A stretch of DNA of 20,446 nucleotides, from contig NW_005201259.1 in the NCBI RefSeq assembly GCF_000372725.1, forward strand, positions 72,722 through 93,167, read 5' to 3'. The translations under genes and the position numbers were made by a program. The stretch comes from Emiliania huxleyi CCMP1516 (taxonomy: Eukaryota; Haptophyta; Isochrysidales; Noelaerhabdaceae). This document shows positions 7,183-16,701 of this stretch, one piece after another. Below the pieces are notes generated by a model, which saw only the letters and a list, made by a program, of their open reading frames with translations, did not search any database and had not been told where the DNA came from. Position 1 is the first letter of the stretch. Every line of letters starts with the position of its first letter.

Positions 7183-8868
7183 ATGCCGTCCGCGCCAGCT
7201 CGCACCACCGTCATCGCCAGCAACCGCACGCCCTACACCGCCACCCTGTGCTGGTGCAGCGAGGGCGCCGAGACTGCCTACGGTCAGCCACTTGCACCTG
7301 GGGAAGTGCGAATGCAGGAGACGTTCGTCGGGCACTGCTGGCGGCTCCACTGCGAGGGAGGCTCTGTCGAGCACGTGGCGACCGTGTCCGAGCACAAGCT
7401 CACGCTCGAGTCTGCGGCACCGGCGCCGGAGCCAGCGCCAGAGGCTATAGCGCACGAGGCAGAGGCTGAGATGGCCGCAGCGTTCTACAAGCAGAGCGCC
7501 GAGGTCGGGTGCGCCGGGCTGACGGTGCGTGCGTCCGACGTGGTCGCATCAGGCGCGGTGCTCGCCGCCGCCGCAATCGCACGCGAGATGCTTCGACACA
7601 GCCCAGAGGCGGTCACGAGTCGGTTGGCTGTGCAACGGTGCTCGATCTCCGTCATTGGGAGGGAGCAGCTGACGAGCGACATCCCGGAGCACCGCGCGCA
7701 CGCGCTCAGCGCCCAGCGCACGCGCGAGCCGGCGCCTGAAGCTCCCGACTCGCGCGATCCGCCGAAATCGGCGGACGACATCCGCCGCGAGGCGATGGCG
7801 GCGGCGATCAAGCCACGACTTGAGCGCTGCGACTCTCGCCAGCTCGCCGGTGTGCGGCTCTCCCGCCACCCCCAACCCGAAAACGCCTTGCAGCCTGACC
7901 CATAGTCGACCTCACTCCAGGTGTGCTCTACGACCTCGTATCTCGTGGGCTCCTCTCCGACGTGGCCTTGCGCGGCGCGCTTGACCGCTGCGCGCCTGTC
8001 GAAGCCGTGCAGCCGCAGGCAGAGGCGACGCCGCTGGAAGCGGCTGCGGAGGAGGTGGCGGAGGCGGCGAGCACGGCCGACGCTGCCGCCCCCGGGGAGC
8101 CTGAGCCGCGCGCCGAGAAGAAGCAGCGCGAGGGCCTGAGCGAGATCGACGCGACCACGCGCGGGCTCGGCGGCGGAAGGGTCGTCTCGTGCGGCGAAGA
8201 GAACCTGCTCGACATTGCGGCGGACCCGTGGTTTCGCGACGAGAGCGTGCTGTGCCACGAGCTGGGCCACACGGTCATGAACCTCGGCCTCAGCGAGGTG
8301 TGCTCGCCCGCGCAGCCGCGGCATGGAAATGCGCCCGCAGTGTCGTCACCCCCGGACAGACTCACTTCACCCCTCCCCTCCACCCTCTTTGATGAGGTGA
8401 GGTGAGTCTTGCCGAGGTTAGGAAGCGCGGGAGCTCATCCGAGCGGCACACGCGGACGCGATTGGGCGCGGCCTCTACCCATCGCACTGCTACATGGGGT
8501 GCAACGCCGACGAGTATTGGGCGGAGGGGACGCAAGCCTGGTTCGATGCGACGTGCCGCACTGACGTGACGGCCGGGGTCAATGCTCGCGCGCGACTGGC
8601 AGCGCACGACCCGGCGCTGGCGCTGTTGCTGCGGCATGCTTACGGCGACGGAGCGTGGAGGTTTACGCAGGGCGTCGGCGAGGCTACGCGAGAGAAATGG
8701 CGCAGCAAGCAGCTTGGCGCTGCTGCTGCCGTGGCTGGCGCGGTCGCAGGGAATGGGAGCGCTTTGCCGCCGCCGCCGAGGGCGATGGATCCGGCAGACA
8801 CGGAGGCGGAGGATCAGATGATGGCGATCGCGATCGCGCAAAGCTTGGAGGGGATGAGCCAAACCTAG
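7183..8868 (+). CDS. VHL beta domain - zinc metallopeptidase - UIM fusion (3 exons)
   Basis: Exons 7183-7849, 7921-8297 and 8422-8868 join in phase to 496 residues. The start is ATG 7183. Residues ~8-75 form a VHL beta domain (VIASNRTPYTATLCW, then PLAPGEVRMQETFVGHCWRL), the fold by which human pVHL reads hydroxyproline. Next comes a peptidase domain. CHELGH places His335, Glu336 and His339 as the zinc/catalytic HExxH, and NADEYWAEGTQAWF (Glu379 or Glu383) likely gives the third ligand, as in gluzincins. CGEENLL and TSDIPEH upstream also fit the family. The C terminus (EDQMMAIAIAQSLEG) fits a ubiquitin-interacting motif, with the conserved A-x-x-x-S. Residues ~230-280 are Ala/Glu-rich and probably a linker. 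Both introns are GT-AG with GTGTGC donors. No signal peptide is apparent, so a cytosolic/nuclear, ubiquitin-linked protease is the natural inference. Substrate unknown. Confidence 0.88.
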
Positions 8869-9217
8869 CTACTGTACGAGTTATCGTGACTCGCGATCTC
8901 GTCGCCGAGATATTCCGCGCGAACGTGTGTGTGATGCGTGTGCGCAGCACGGACCACGGCGGTGAGACTGAGAGAGCTCTCAGTCCTCTCTTGTTCTCTC
9001 GCTCCTGAGTGCGGTCCTGCTCCTAGATGGGGGTGAGAGTGTGAGACGTGAGAGCGGGCCCCGTCGCCGTCCGCGCGCCAAACGTCACAAAAAAGACTGA
9101 GGCGCCCCGCCTCTTTTCCAAGCGTTTTATTACATGTATCGCTGGACCGCGCTTGCGTGTGCAACGACGTATGTGTATTCTCAGTCGGTCGTCGGTCGTC
9201 GTGTGTGGTAGCGCTCT
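8869..9217. other. Spacer between convergent genes
   Basis: This holds the 3' flanks of the VHL-peptidase gene (plus) and the PPR-HMA gene (minus). The only signal I see is the minus-strand AATAAA at 9131-9126. A GAGAGCTCTC palindrome lies near 8974-8983. Confidence 0.55.
9126..9131 (-). terminator. AATAAA polyadenylation signal for the PPR-HMA gene
   Basis: TTTATT on the plus strand reads AATAAA on the minus strand, about 87 bases past the proposed stop codon (9220-9218). The position suits a 3' UTR signal. It is not proven to be used. Confidence 0.45.
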
Positions 9218-9664
9218 CTACCGCGGTGCTGGCGCTGGTATGCCGGCAGCGGCGAGCGCCGCCTCGAGCTCTGCGACGCGCGAGAGAGCCGCCTCAAGCT
9301 TCGGCCTACAGTGCATTCAGATGGGTGCGTTCACCTCCTATACTCGCACGCCGAGGTGCCGCGGCAGCGCCACCTCAATCGCTCGAGCTCGCGCCGCTCG
9401 AGTAGGCTGAGCGGCGGCGCTGGTGCCGAGCCGTCGACATTGCGCTGATCAATGACGGAGGCTTCAAAGCCGGCAGCAGCAACGGCGGCGGTCAGGGCGT
9501 CGCCGCATAGCCCCGCGGCGCCACTCACTATCGCGCAGCTTTCCGCATACACCACCTCCGCGTAGGCCACGCCCGTCACCGCGCGCAGAGCGGTGCGCAC
9601 AGTGCCCGAGCAGCCCTCGCAGCGAAGGCCCGACAGAGACAGAGTGAAGCAAACAGCTGCTCCG

Positions 9665-9695
<31 letters not shown>

Positions 9696-12506
9696 TAGCG
9701 ACGGGAGTAGCAACGGCGTGGGGCACTGCCGGAGAATGCGGCACCGGGGGCGGCGGCGGCTTGTGTGACGGAGGGTTCGGCGTGGCCGGCGAGAGAGATG
9801 GGCGACCGAACGGGGGACGGGGCGCAGCCGCCGCGAGCTGGGCCGGCGGCGGCGGCGGCGGCGGCGCCATCGGCGCGAAGAGGCCGCCCGGCAAGCAATC
9901 GGCCAGCGTCTTCTCCTGCGCCTCCTGCTCTGCCGAGCGCTCCGCCGCGCGCTCCGCCGCGCGCTCCGCCGCCAGCTGCAGCGCCTCCGCCTCGGAAGCG
10001 GTGAGTGACCCCAGCGCCTCCGCCTCCGCGCCTCGCGGCTCGGGACTGCAGTACCTCGACAGCGCGGCGGAGAGCGCGGTGTCCCCGTCCGCGATTGAGA
10101 GAGCGGACGAGAGCGTGGCGAGCGTGGCGGAGAGGCCGGCGTCGTCCGGCCACCCGAGCGTCTCCCGCAACATCGCCAGCCCCTCCGCAACGAGTCGCAC
10201 CAGCTGCGTACGCCGCAGCGCGCCGCCACCGCCGCCGTGGCCGCCGCCGCCGCAACAACTGGCAGCCTCGCCGCCCTGGCCGCCACCCCCCCCGCCGCCA
10301 ACCAACCCCTCGCCCCCATCGGCGCCGCCGTCGTCCGGTGCGGCGGTGCGGGAGGCGCGCTCAATCGCGCGGAAGGCGGTGCGGAAGGCCGCGAGGTTCG
10401 GGCGGGCGCCGGTCGCCTTGTGCTGGCTGATTCCGGCTCGCGTGCCCCGCTGGCAGAGGGACTCGAGCAGCAGCCACGCCTGCTTGATCAGCCGGCGAGA
10501 TACAGCCGAGGGACAGCCGAGGTATAGTCGAGGTTCAGCCGAGGTACAGCCGAGGCAAAGCCGAGATAAGCCGCGATATAGCCGAGGTAAAGCCGAGGTA
10601 AAGCCGAAGTAAAGCCTGCTCGATGAGCCCCGCGTTGCAGTGCGCGTCGACGAGCGTGCTGATCGTGATGGAGTCGGGCGCCAAGCCGCGCATCGCCATC
10701 TCTTGGAAGAGTCGCATCCCTTCGGCGGGCTTGCAGCACCGGCACGGAGTGCAGTGGCACACGCCGCTCGTCCGCCGGCAACGGCAGCGCGCGTAACCCT
10801 TGATCAGCACCTACGGGGGTACCCACGACGCGTCCACGGGCGCCTGCAGCGCGCGCGCGGCGCAGCCCGCCCGCGGGGAGGCGTGCGTTGTAGATGGCGC
10901 CGGAGAGCTTGAGCGACGGCTCGTACTGCCGCGCGAGGCGCTGCGCCTCCTCGACCCTCCCCGCCTCGCACCACGCGTCCATCACCTGCACGCGCGGGAG
11001 GAGGGCAGCCGGCGAGGGCGGGCACGATGCGGCGCAGTGCAGCCCGGCCGTGGACGGGGACGTGGGCACCGCCCAGACACGGGGGGAGAGCTGCTCTCGG
11101 TGCAGCGACGGCCGCCTCCCCCGAGTCTAGGGCGGGCTGCCGTTGTGAGCGAAGTGACCGACACCTCGAGCCCCGCGGCCTCGAGCTTCTGCAGAGTCTC
11201 CTGCAGAGGGGAGGGGGAGGGGGAGGGGGATGAGCCGGCGGAAGAAAAAGCTGTCGCGGGAGAGACGCGCCTCGGCCGCCACCGGCTGCGGGGGCACCGC
11301 AGACGCATACCCCTTGAGCAGCAAGTTGTACATCTGCGTGTCCGCGACGAGGCCGAGCGCCTGCGCCTCCGCCATCAGACTCTCCGCCGCGGCGAGCTGC
11401 GGCGGCCGCTGCGAGACGTAGGCGTTCATCACCGTCGAGAAGGCGGGCACCTCGATGCGGCATCCCTCCGCAACCATCGCGCGGAGCGTCTCGTCCGCGC
11501 CCGCGGCATCGCCGGCTGAGCAACGCGCCTGCAGCCGAGATGCCGCCGAGATGCTCGCCGAGATGCCGCCGAGATGCCGCCGGTGCTTGGCAGAGGAGGG
11601 GTGAGGCGGCTGGGAAGGGCACCCGCCTAGCGTGCCCCCTGTGAGTGTGGCAGGTGCGTGGCAGTGCGTGGCAGTGCATGTCAGTGCATGTCAGTGCGGC
11701 ACTGAGCGGCACTGAGCGGCACTGAGCGGCACTGAGCGGCACTGAGCGGCACTGAGCGGCACTGAGCGGCATTGAGTGGCATTGAGTGGCTGGGTGGCGC
11801 TGTGCGGCTTGGTGGCGCTGCGCGGCATGCTCAGGGCCGCGGCGCACCTTGAGCAGGAGCGAGTACGAGCGATCGTCTGGCTTCACGTCGCCCCGCATGT
11901 GCCGGTCGAAGAAGGCCGCGGCGGCGAGGTGGTCGCCTAGGCCGGGGTTCTGGGGGTGGGTGCACCGCCGGGGGCGGGCAGGCGCGAGCTGCCCCCGGGC
12001 CCACCTGCGTTAGCAAAGGCGTTGAGCGCCGCGTTGCAGACGGTGACGGAGAGCGAGAGCCCCCTCAGCAGCATGTGCTCGATGAGGGGGGGCACTTCCG
12101 CGGGCGCGAGAAAGCGCATGATCGCCGAGTAGACGCGAGCGTCCGCCGCGCCCGCGGCCTCTGCTCGGTGCAGGATTCGCCACGCCGCAGCCAGGTCGCC
12201 GGAGAGCCCGTACGCGTCAATGAGCGTGCAGAAGGAGCAGCCGTCGGGCTCGAGCCCCCAGCGCCGAAATTCGCGATCTAGCGTCGCCTCCGCCGCGTCC
12301 GGACGCCGCGCGTTGCGGTAGCATTTGAGAAGTGTGTTGAGCGTCACGAGAGTCGGCGCGAGGCCTTCGCCCTCCATCGCATCGAGCAAGGCCCGCGCGC
12401 CCGCGACGTCGCCGCGCTCAGCGCACTCGCGGTTGAGCCGCTTGGTGTAGTGAATTACCGCGTCGGACGGCCTGCCGCGCCTGGCCCCGGAGCGTGGCGG
12501 CGCCAT
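9218..12506 (-). CDS. PPR protein with C-terminal HMA domain (8 or 9 exons)
   Basis: Proposed exons in minus order: 12506-12005, 11936-11848, 11528-11271, 11200-11141, 10985-10887, 10810-10616, 10479-9371, 9305-9218. Phases agree throughout and the product is 799 residues. Residues ~15-430 hold about 11 pentatricopeptide motifs (LVTLNTLLKCYRNA, GCSFCTLIDAYGLSGD, AFSTVMNAYVSQ, VMDAWCEAGRVEEAQRL, SITISTLVDAHCNAG), the RNA-binding fold usual in organelle RNA processing. A Gly-rich stretch, an Ala/Glu coiled-coil and a Pro/Ala-rich linker follow. Then comes an HMA domain (~678-745: FTLSLSGLRCEGCSG, metal-binding Cys688 and Cys691). The last exon is a short coiled coil (KLEAALSRVAELEAALAAAG). Two introns are GT-AG and five GC-AG. 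Residues encoded at 10792-10730 (Cys-rich) disrupt a PPR motif and may be another 63-base GC-AG intron. PPR proteins usually go to plastid or mitochondrion, but no transit peptide is obvious. Metal-dependent RNA binding is speculation. Confidence 0.82.
10501..10615. repeat. 11-base tandem repeat filling PPR-gene intron 6
   Basis: About ten units of the form GTAYAGCCGAG (11 bases, one of 10) make up nearly all of the 136-base intron 10480-10615. Removing it joins GLIEQ to AWLLLESL in phase. Confidence 0.85.
11650..11800. repeat. 10-base tandem repeat in PPR-gene intron 2
   Basis: Seven exact ACTGAGCGGC units (from 11701) are preceded by GCAGTGCRTG-type units and followed by ATTGAGTGGC variants, about 14 units in all. 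They lie inside the 319-base intron 11529-11847. Confidence 0.9.
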
Positions 12507-12859
12507 TTGCAAATCGTGGGAGTGGCCGGGGTCGAGAAAAGAGAAATTTGCCTCCGCGAGCCGCCCGCGACGGTTGCACTCGTGCGACGTAGCGGGGGGC
12601 CACAACTTGCATCACGAAAACACAAGTAGTCCCGCGAGGTGTGAATTGGCCGCCCCAGTAGCCCCCTTTCCAGTGAGTGAGTGAGTAGTCTTGATACGAA
12701 ACCACGACGACACACACCAGTCGACTCGTATCGGTTGCCTCCATGAACGGCGGAGCTATTCTCGCGCCCACACCACACCTGGCTCCAACGTGGACACGCC
12801 CATAGCTGGGGACACTACTAGGTCATGCATGGCATCAGAAGTTTTATCTCTGGGCCCCG
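12507..12859. other. 5' flank of the PPR-HMA gene
   Basis: This is the sequence upstream of ATG 12506 on the minus strand. It contains a short GTGAGTGAGTGAGTA repeat near 12674. The frame is open for about 100 bases upstream of the ATG without another ATG. No TATA box is clear. Confidence 0.45.
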
Positions 12860-13110
12860 AAAGGCATCTCTAGCAGCGTCGTTACGCATGCGCCCTCCCC
12901 TCCTGGGCGCATGCGCCTCACATCTCGCCAGAGCATAAGCCCTTGGTGTGCGGCGAGACGAGTTTTTCGCCATCGCCGCGAGCAGCAAGCCGCCCGCCAC
13001 AACAGCCGGAGGCATCGCCACGGCACTGACTGCGCCGCGATCCCGCACCCGTCGACGAAGCTCCCCCCGCGGAAGACCGCGCGTAGCGACGCCTTGACGA
13101 TCGAGATGAG
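12860..13110 (-). other. Possible exon(s) of an unidentified gene
   Basis: After a possible acceptor (GGCAGTAG near 13133-13140), the minus strand encodes RASSALISIVKASLRAVFRG and GSFVDGCG with GC-rich third positions. A second frame downstream encodes a hydrophobic segment, PPAVVAGGLLLAAMAKNSSRR. The two could belong to one protein after splicing or a frameshift. I cannot name a family or complete a gene model. Confidence 0.22.
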
Positions 13111-13365
13111 CGCGCTCGAGGCTCGCCCACCTACTGCCCCTGAGAGTTGGTTACTGAGTGGGATCAGCTCCCCCCCTTGGGATCGAAGCCGCCACAACCT
13201 CACACCCAACATCACAGGTGGGATCAGAGAGAGACTCCACACCGGACACCGCCCGGGCACAGACTCCCTACCCATCGGATCGCGCAGGGCCCCCTCGGAG
13301 CAGCCCACACACAATCACGCATCGGCAGAATTAGTGCCTGAGTCAGGCAGACAGCACAGACAAGG

Positions 13366-13425
13366 AGGAGAGAGAGAGGAGAGAGAGGAGAGAGAGGATA
13401 GAGAGGAGAGGGGAGAGGGTGAGGG
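13366..13425. repeat. GAGAGAGGA microsatellite
   Basis: This is a purine-only array of GAGAGA/GAGGA units. Open frames across it are low-complexity by-products. Confidence 0.85.
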
Positions 13426-13825
13426 CGTGTGCACACGTGTGGAGAGGGAGGGTGTCTGTGGTGGGCTGTAGTCCTACTACGTGGTTACAACCACGCGCCC
13501 CTCAGGAGCTAAGGTAGAGCTGAGCGTCCAAGACGCCTCGGTGCCTCCCACCGGTGTGAACCCATCCGGATCTCGATCGGGTTCGCCCTCCGGACGGACC
13601 CGTCCCCGCGATGGCCCACGGTCCGCCGTCGCCTGGTTGAACCCCTGCCTCCCGGTTGAACCCCCCAGTCCTCGTACTCGACCATTAAATAAACTCAAAG
13701 GTCCACCACAGCCACCACCCTCCGCCTCCACCGTCGAGCCGCGATCGCTGCCGCCCGCGACGCCGCCCGCCGCGTCAGATGCCCGCGACGCCCGCGGCGA
13801 GTCGAGTCGGAGAGCCGAGCCGCAC

Positions 13826-13843
13826 CAGCAGCAGCATCTGCAC

Positions 13844-13875
<32 letters not shown>

Positions 13876-13882
13876 CCAGCAG
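13826..13882. repeat. CAG trinucleotide repeat
   Basis: An interrupted (CAG)n array would encode polyglutamine in a 206-residue plus-strand frame (13481-14101). That frame has no recognisable domain and no codon bias outside the repeat, so I treat only the repeat as supported. Confidence 0.85.
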
Positions 13883-13963
13883 AGAGAGGCGCCAATTTTG
13901 AGGTTGCCCGAGACAGCCTGGAGATGGCCCCGTGTTGTAGCCCCGGTGCCGGCGCCTCACATC

Positions 13964-14062
13964 TCAGCATCCAGGGGCCGGATCCGCCGCGCAGTCGAGC
14001 AGCAGGAGCTCGGGCACAGCTTTGTCGACAAAGAGCTTGAGCAAAATTTCGGCGAAGAAGCG
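13964..14062 (-). pseudogene. Exon-like fragment ending in a stop
   Basis: The minus strand encodes FFAEILLKLFVDKAVPELLL then LDCAADPAPGC and a TGA at 13966-13964. It looks protein-like, with Leu/Val-rich amphipathic spacing. It is preceded at once by an in-frame TGA, with no ATG and no AG acceptor. I read it as a possible gene remnant; chance is also possible. Confidence 0.2.
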
Positions 14063-14235
14063 TCACCGGCGGCACACGCCGGGATGAATCCGGACCGATG
14101 ACATTGTTCGGCACCGCGACGGCGAGCCGCCGCGGGCCCACAGGAGGGCTCGGAGCCGCGGCACCGGTCCGCGCCGCCAGCGGGGCGAGAGCACCAGCCT
14201 ACAACCTGCCGACATGGCAGTTGCGACGGCGCTTT

Positions 14236-14260
14236 CACACACACACACACACACACACAC
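14236..14260. repeat. CA dinucleotide repeat
   Basis: About 12 perfect CA units. Confidence 0.95.
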
Positions 14261-14261
14261 C

Positions 14262-14972
14262 CTTTCCAATTGCTTGATTTTGCGGCGCGTCCCCAGAGCG
14301 TCCCCGTCCCAAACTTGTTTGGGCGCCCCCGCGAACCGTATCTCGCAACGAATCTCGCCGTCCTCACCGGCTCACTTTGACCGACCTACCGTCCGCTCGA
14401 CTGGCCGATGAAGAGCGACCCGTACGACGCGCACTTGTCGTCCTCCCTCCTCGCCACATGACGGCCGCCCCCCGACACCAACAGTCGCGCTCCGCACGCC
14501 TTCGAGGTCAGCTGCGGCCGAGCGACGATCGGCTCTCCTCCGATCGCTGGGCGCGGTCACTCTCCGGCCCATCACCCGCCTGCCGATCACCTGTCCGCCT
14601 CGCCGCGCGCGGGCCGCTCGCCTGCTCGCCACCGCCGCCGCGCTTTCCCCGCGCCGCCACGCTTCCCTGCACCTGACGGCGCTCGAGCTGCGCAGACAGA
14701 CGGCGCGCTCTGCAGAGCAGCGGCCGCCCAGGCGGTCGCTGCTCCGCCCCGTCCGAATCCGTCCGCCCGCGCGTGCCGCTGCCGCCGCCGCCGCCGCTCC
14801 ACCCGGTGCCCGTGTTGTCGTGAGAGTTGCTTTGTGTATGTGTGTCGTATGTATGTGGACTTATGTCACACTTGAGCCTCTATCTATGATTAGTAGACCG
14901 GTCTCGGGTTTGGATGGTAGCGGGGGGCCCCGCCGGAGGCTGGTTACTGATTCCCTTTTGGCGGCGGCTGCA
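14262..14972. other. GC-rich stretch, no gene supported
   Basis: Short frames occur on both strands, including a 17-codon one from ATG 14408 (MKSDPYDAHLSSSLLAT) that could be a first exon, but I could not extend it. Otherwise I see only Arg/Pro/Ala-rich chance frames and a (GCC)n run near 14780. Confidence 0.4.
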
Positions 14973-15565
14973 CATGCACAGACACACAGCCCGTTCCCCT
15001 TCCCCCTCAAGACCGCAAGGGCGAGGACACGCGCAGGCCGCACCCACTAGCGATGTGTGAGCTCTGTGTCTTGTTTTGCCAACAATAGCTACACTAGCGA
15101 AGCCCACAGAGTGGGAGACTCCTATCACCGCCCCTGCCACCCACGGCGTGACCGTGACGCGTGAGCCTTGGCCGCCTCAGTCAGTGTGCCCGTGATAGTG
15201 AGAGACTGCCAGTGAGAAGCCGGAGGAAGGTCGCTAGTCGAGAGAGATCGCCAGTGGAATAGGGAGTCCACCGTGCTGCGAACCTGTCGCTGTCCCTTTT
15301 GTCAGTAGCAGGAGAACTAGGAGAGCGCAACCAGTAGGAGGCCCGCGCCTGCCCCCGTGCCGCCGGGTGCAACTTTGTCCTATACGAGAGGGGAATCCCT
15401 GGGACCCTGTCGTGTGGGTGAACCCTGCCCAGCCCCCCTCCGTGTCGCGATGCGCTCCCCGCTCCCGTTCCCCTGTGTCCCTGATCGTCCTTACAAGATC
15501 CTGCTCGTGCAGGTGGGGACCCTGTCCTTCTCCCACCCCTTGTTTGTGGTGTGTCCGTTTTATTT
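14973..15565 (-). repeat. Dispersed repeat, inverted copy
   Basis: Read on the minus strand, this matches 19514-19902 along most of its length. Shared blocks include CCTGTCC...GTGCAGG near 15498-15530, GACCTTCCTCCGGCTTCTCA (complement at ~15217-15236), and CATGCACAGACACACAGCCC at 14973. About 150 bases (roughly 15320-15460) have no counterpart in the 19514 copy. No open frame is conserved between the copies, so it is probably a non-autonomous or decayed mobile element. Confidence 0.75.
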
Positions 15566-15790
15566 ATTTATATGGCGGCGGCTGGCCCCGCAGGCTCCCT
15601 CCCAAGGTCGGCGCACCTCACGGGCACCGGCGGGCACCGCGGCGGCACCCTCGGCCACACCTCAGTGGCACCTCCCCTCGGCTGGCAAGGCAGGCACCTT
15701 GGGCGGCGGGGCTGGTGGAGGGCCGGAGGAGGAGAGAAGAAGAAGGAGGAGGCAGCAGCAATGGCGGCCTGCTGTGAGGTACCTCCGCAT

Positions 15791-15810
15791 ACCGACCCCT
15801 TCGGGTCGGT
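15791..15810. other. Short perfect hairpin
   Basis: ACCGACCC, CTTC loop, GGGTCGGT: an 8-bp perfect stem with a four-base loop. It is isolated, and its function is unknown. Confidence 0.8.
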
Positions 15811-16502
15811 GCAGCACTGTCCCAACGGATCACCCCAGGTGTCGCCATCTACTTTGATGTATCCGATGAGTGCCAGAGTGCGCCCCTCTCTGGGGGGGCG
15901 CGGGGGCCCCCGGAGGCACCGTGCGCCGCGCAGCAGTACGGAAATGGGGCTCCGGCTCCGTTAGTCTCCGTTAGCACCAACTTCCCGATTAAGTACGGTT
16001 AAGTAGAGGGCAGATTTGGAGAGAACTCGAGGAGTACATACAGATAGACCCTCCAATCATCAGAAAACTCCAACCTGATCGGTCGTACTGACCGCTCGGA
16101 CAGATCACTCCAGACAGCAGACAGGCCGACGTCTGCACGCGGCCGGCCGGGCGAGAGGCTTGACACGATCCGACCCTGCGACCCTGACGCTGCTGCTCTA
16201 GCTATCAGACATGCACTGCTGACTGCTGCCACAATGTGCGACCTGTGCTGGCCCACTTGGCGGCCTTCCCGGTCAGTGGTGAGGCGCAGTTCAGAGCTGT
16301 CGATGGCGCGATGCCGCATTGGTCCCACATTGGTGACACTAGACCACAAAGTTTGCCGGTCCAGAGAGAGGCACCGGCGCTGTCCTGAGAAGGTGCGTGG
16401 TCCTTCATGACTGCCCATGCGCGCGAGGCTGTGTAGGCATAGCCTCGAGAGTGCCAGCAGAATCCGATCGAGGGGAATCGGAGCGAATGGCCAGGGGCGC
16501 CG
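15811..16502. other. Intergenic, no feature supported
   Basis: No exon pattern or repeat was recognised here apart from a G/C-run segment near 15888-15918. Confidence 0.4.
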
Positions 16503-16544
16503 CTACAGCGCTCTACACTCTACATCCTCTACACCCTCCCTCAG
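16503..16544. repeat. 42-base pyrimidine-rich repeat, copy 2
   Basis: This is identical to 223-264 and ends CCCTCCCTCAG, like an intron 3' end. In both places an ATGGCTG-type foldback element follows. Confidence 0.9.
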
Positions 16545-16701
16545 GCCGGGCCCTCAACGAGCGGGTCGCCGAGCGCGCCGCGCGGCTCTGGGCGTGCCGC
16601 GTCGACCCTCTCGAGCGATCGGGCCGCCTCCGGGCGCGGCGCGTCGAACGGCGCGGCCGTCAGCGAGGAATCGTCTCGTTGCTCCCTGGGCTGGGATTCG
16701 C
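16545..16701 (+). other. Exon-like sequence interrupted by the foldback element
   Basis: Right after the CTCAG, one frame encodes RALNERVAERAARLW and continues to GIVSLLPGLGF with strongly GC-rich third positions. The transposon begins at 16702. If the element and one target copy are taken out, the frame would go on for a few codons past 17510 and stop at TGA 17536-17538, just overlapping the dioxygenase ATG. It may be the last exon of a gene, or 5' sequence of the dioxygenase locus. Confidence 0.3.
16693..16701. repeat. Target site duplication, left copy
   Basis: GGGATTCGC borders the left terminus of the foldback element and is repeated exactly at 17502-17510. Confidence 0.8.

Noticed and set aside
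9593..10612. Long plus-strand open frame of 339 codons
   Set aside because: It lies antisense to exon 7 of the PPR-HMA gene. Long antisense frames are expected opposite GC3-rich exons, and this one is low-complexity Ala/Pro/Ser/Gly sequence.
13481..14101. 206-codon plus-strand frame with polyglutamine
   Set aside because: Apart from the CAG repeat it shows no domain, contains a possible AATAAA and lacks consistent codon bias. Only the repeat is annotated.
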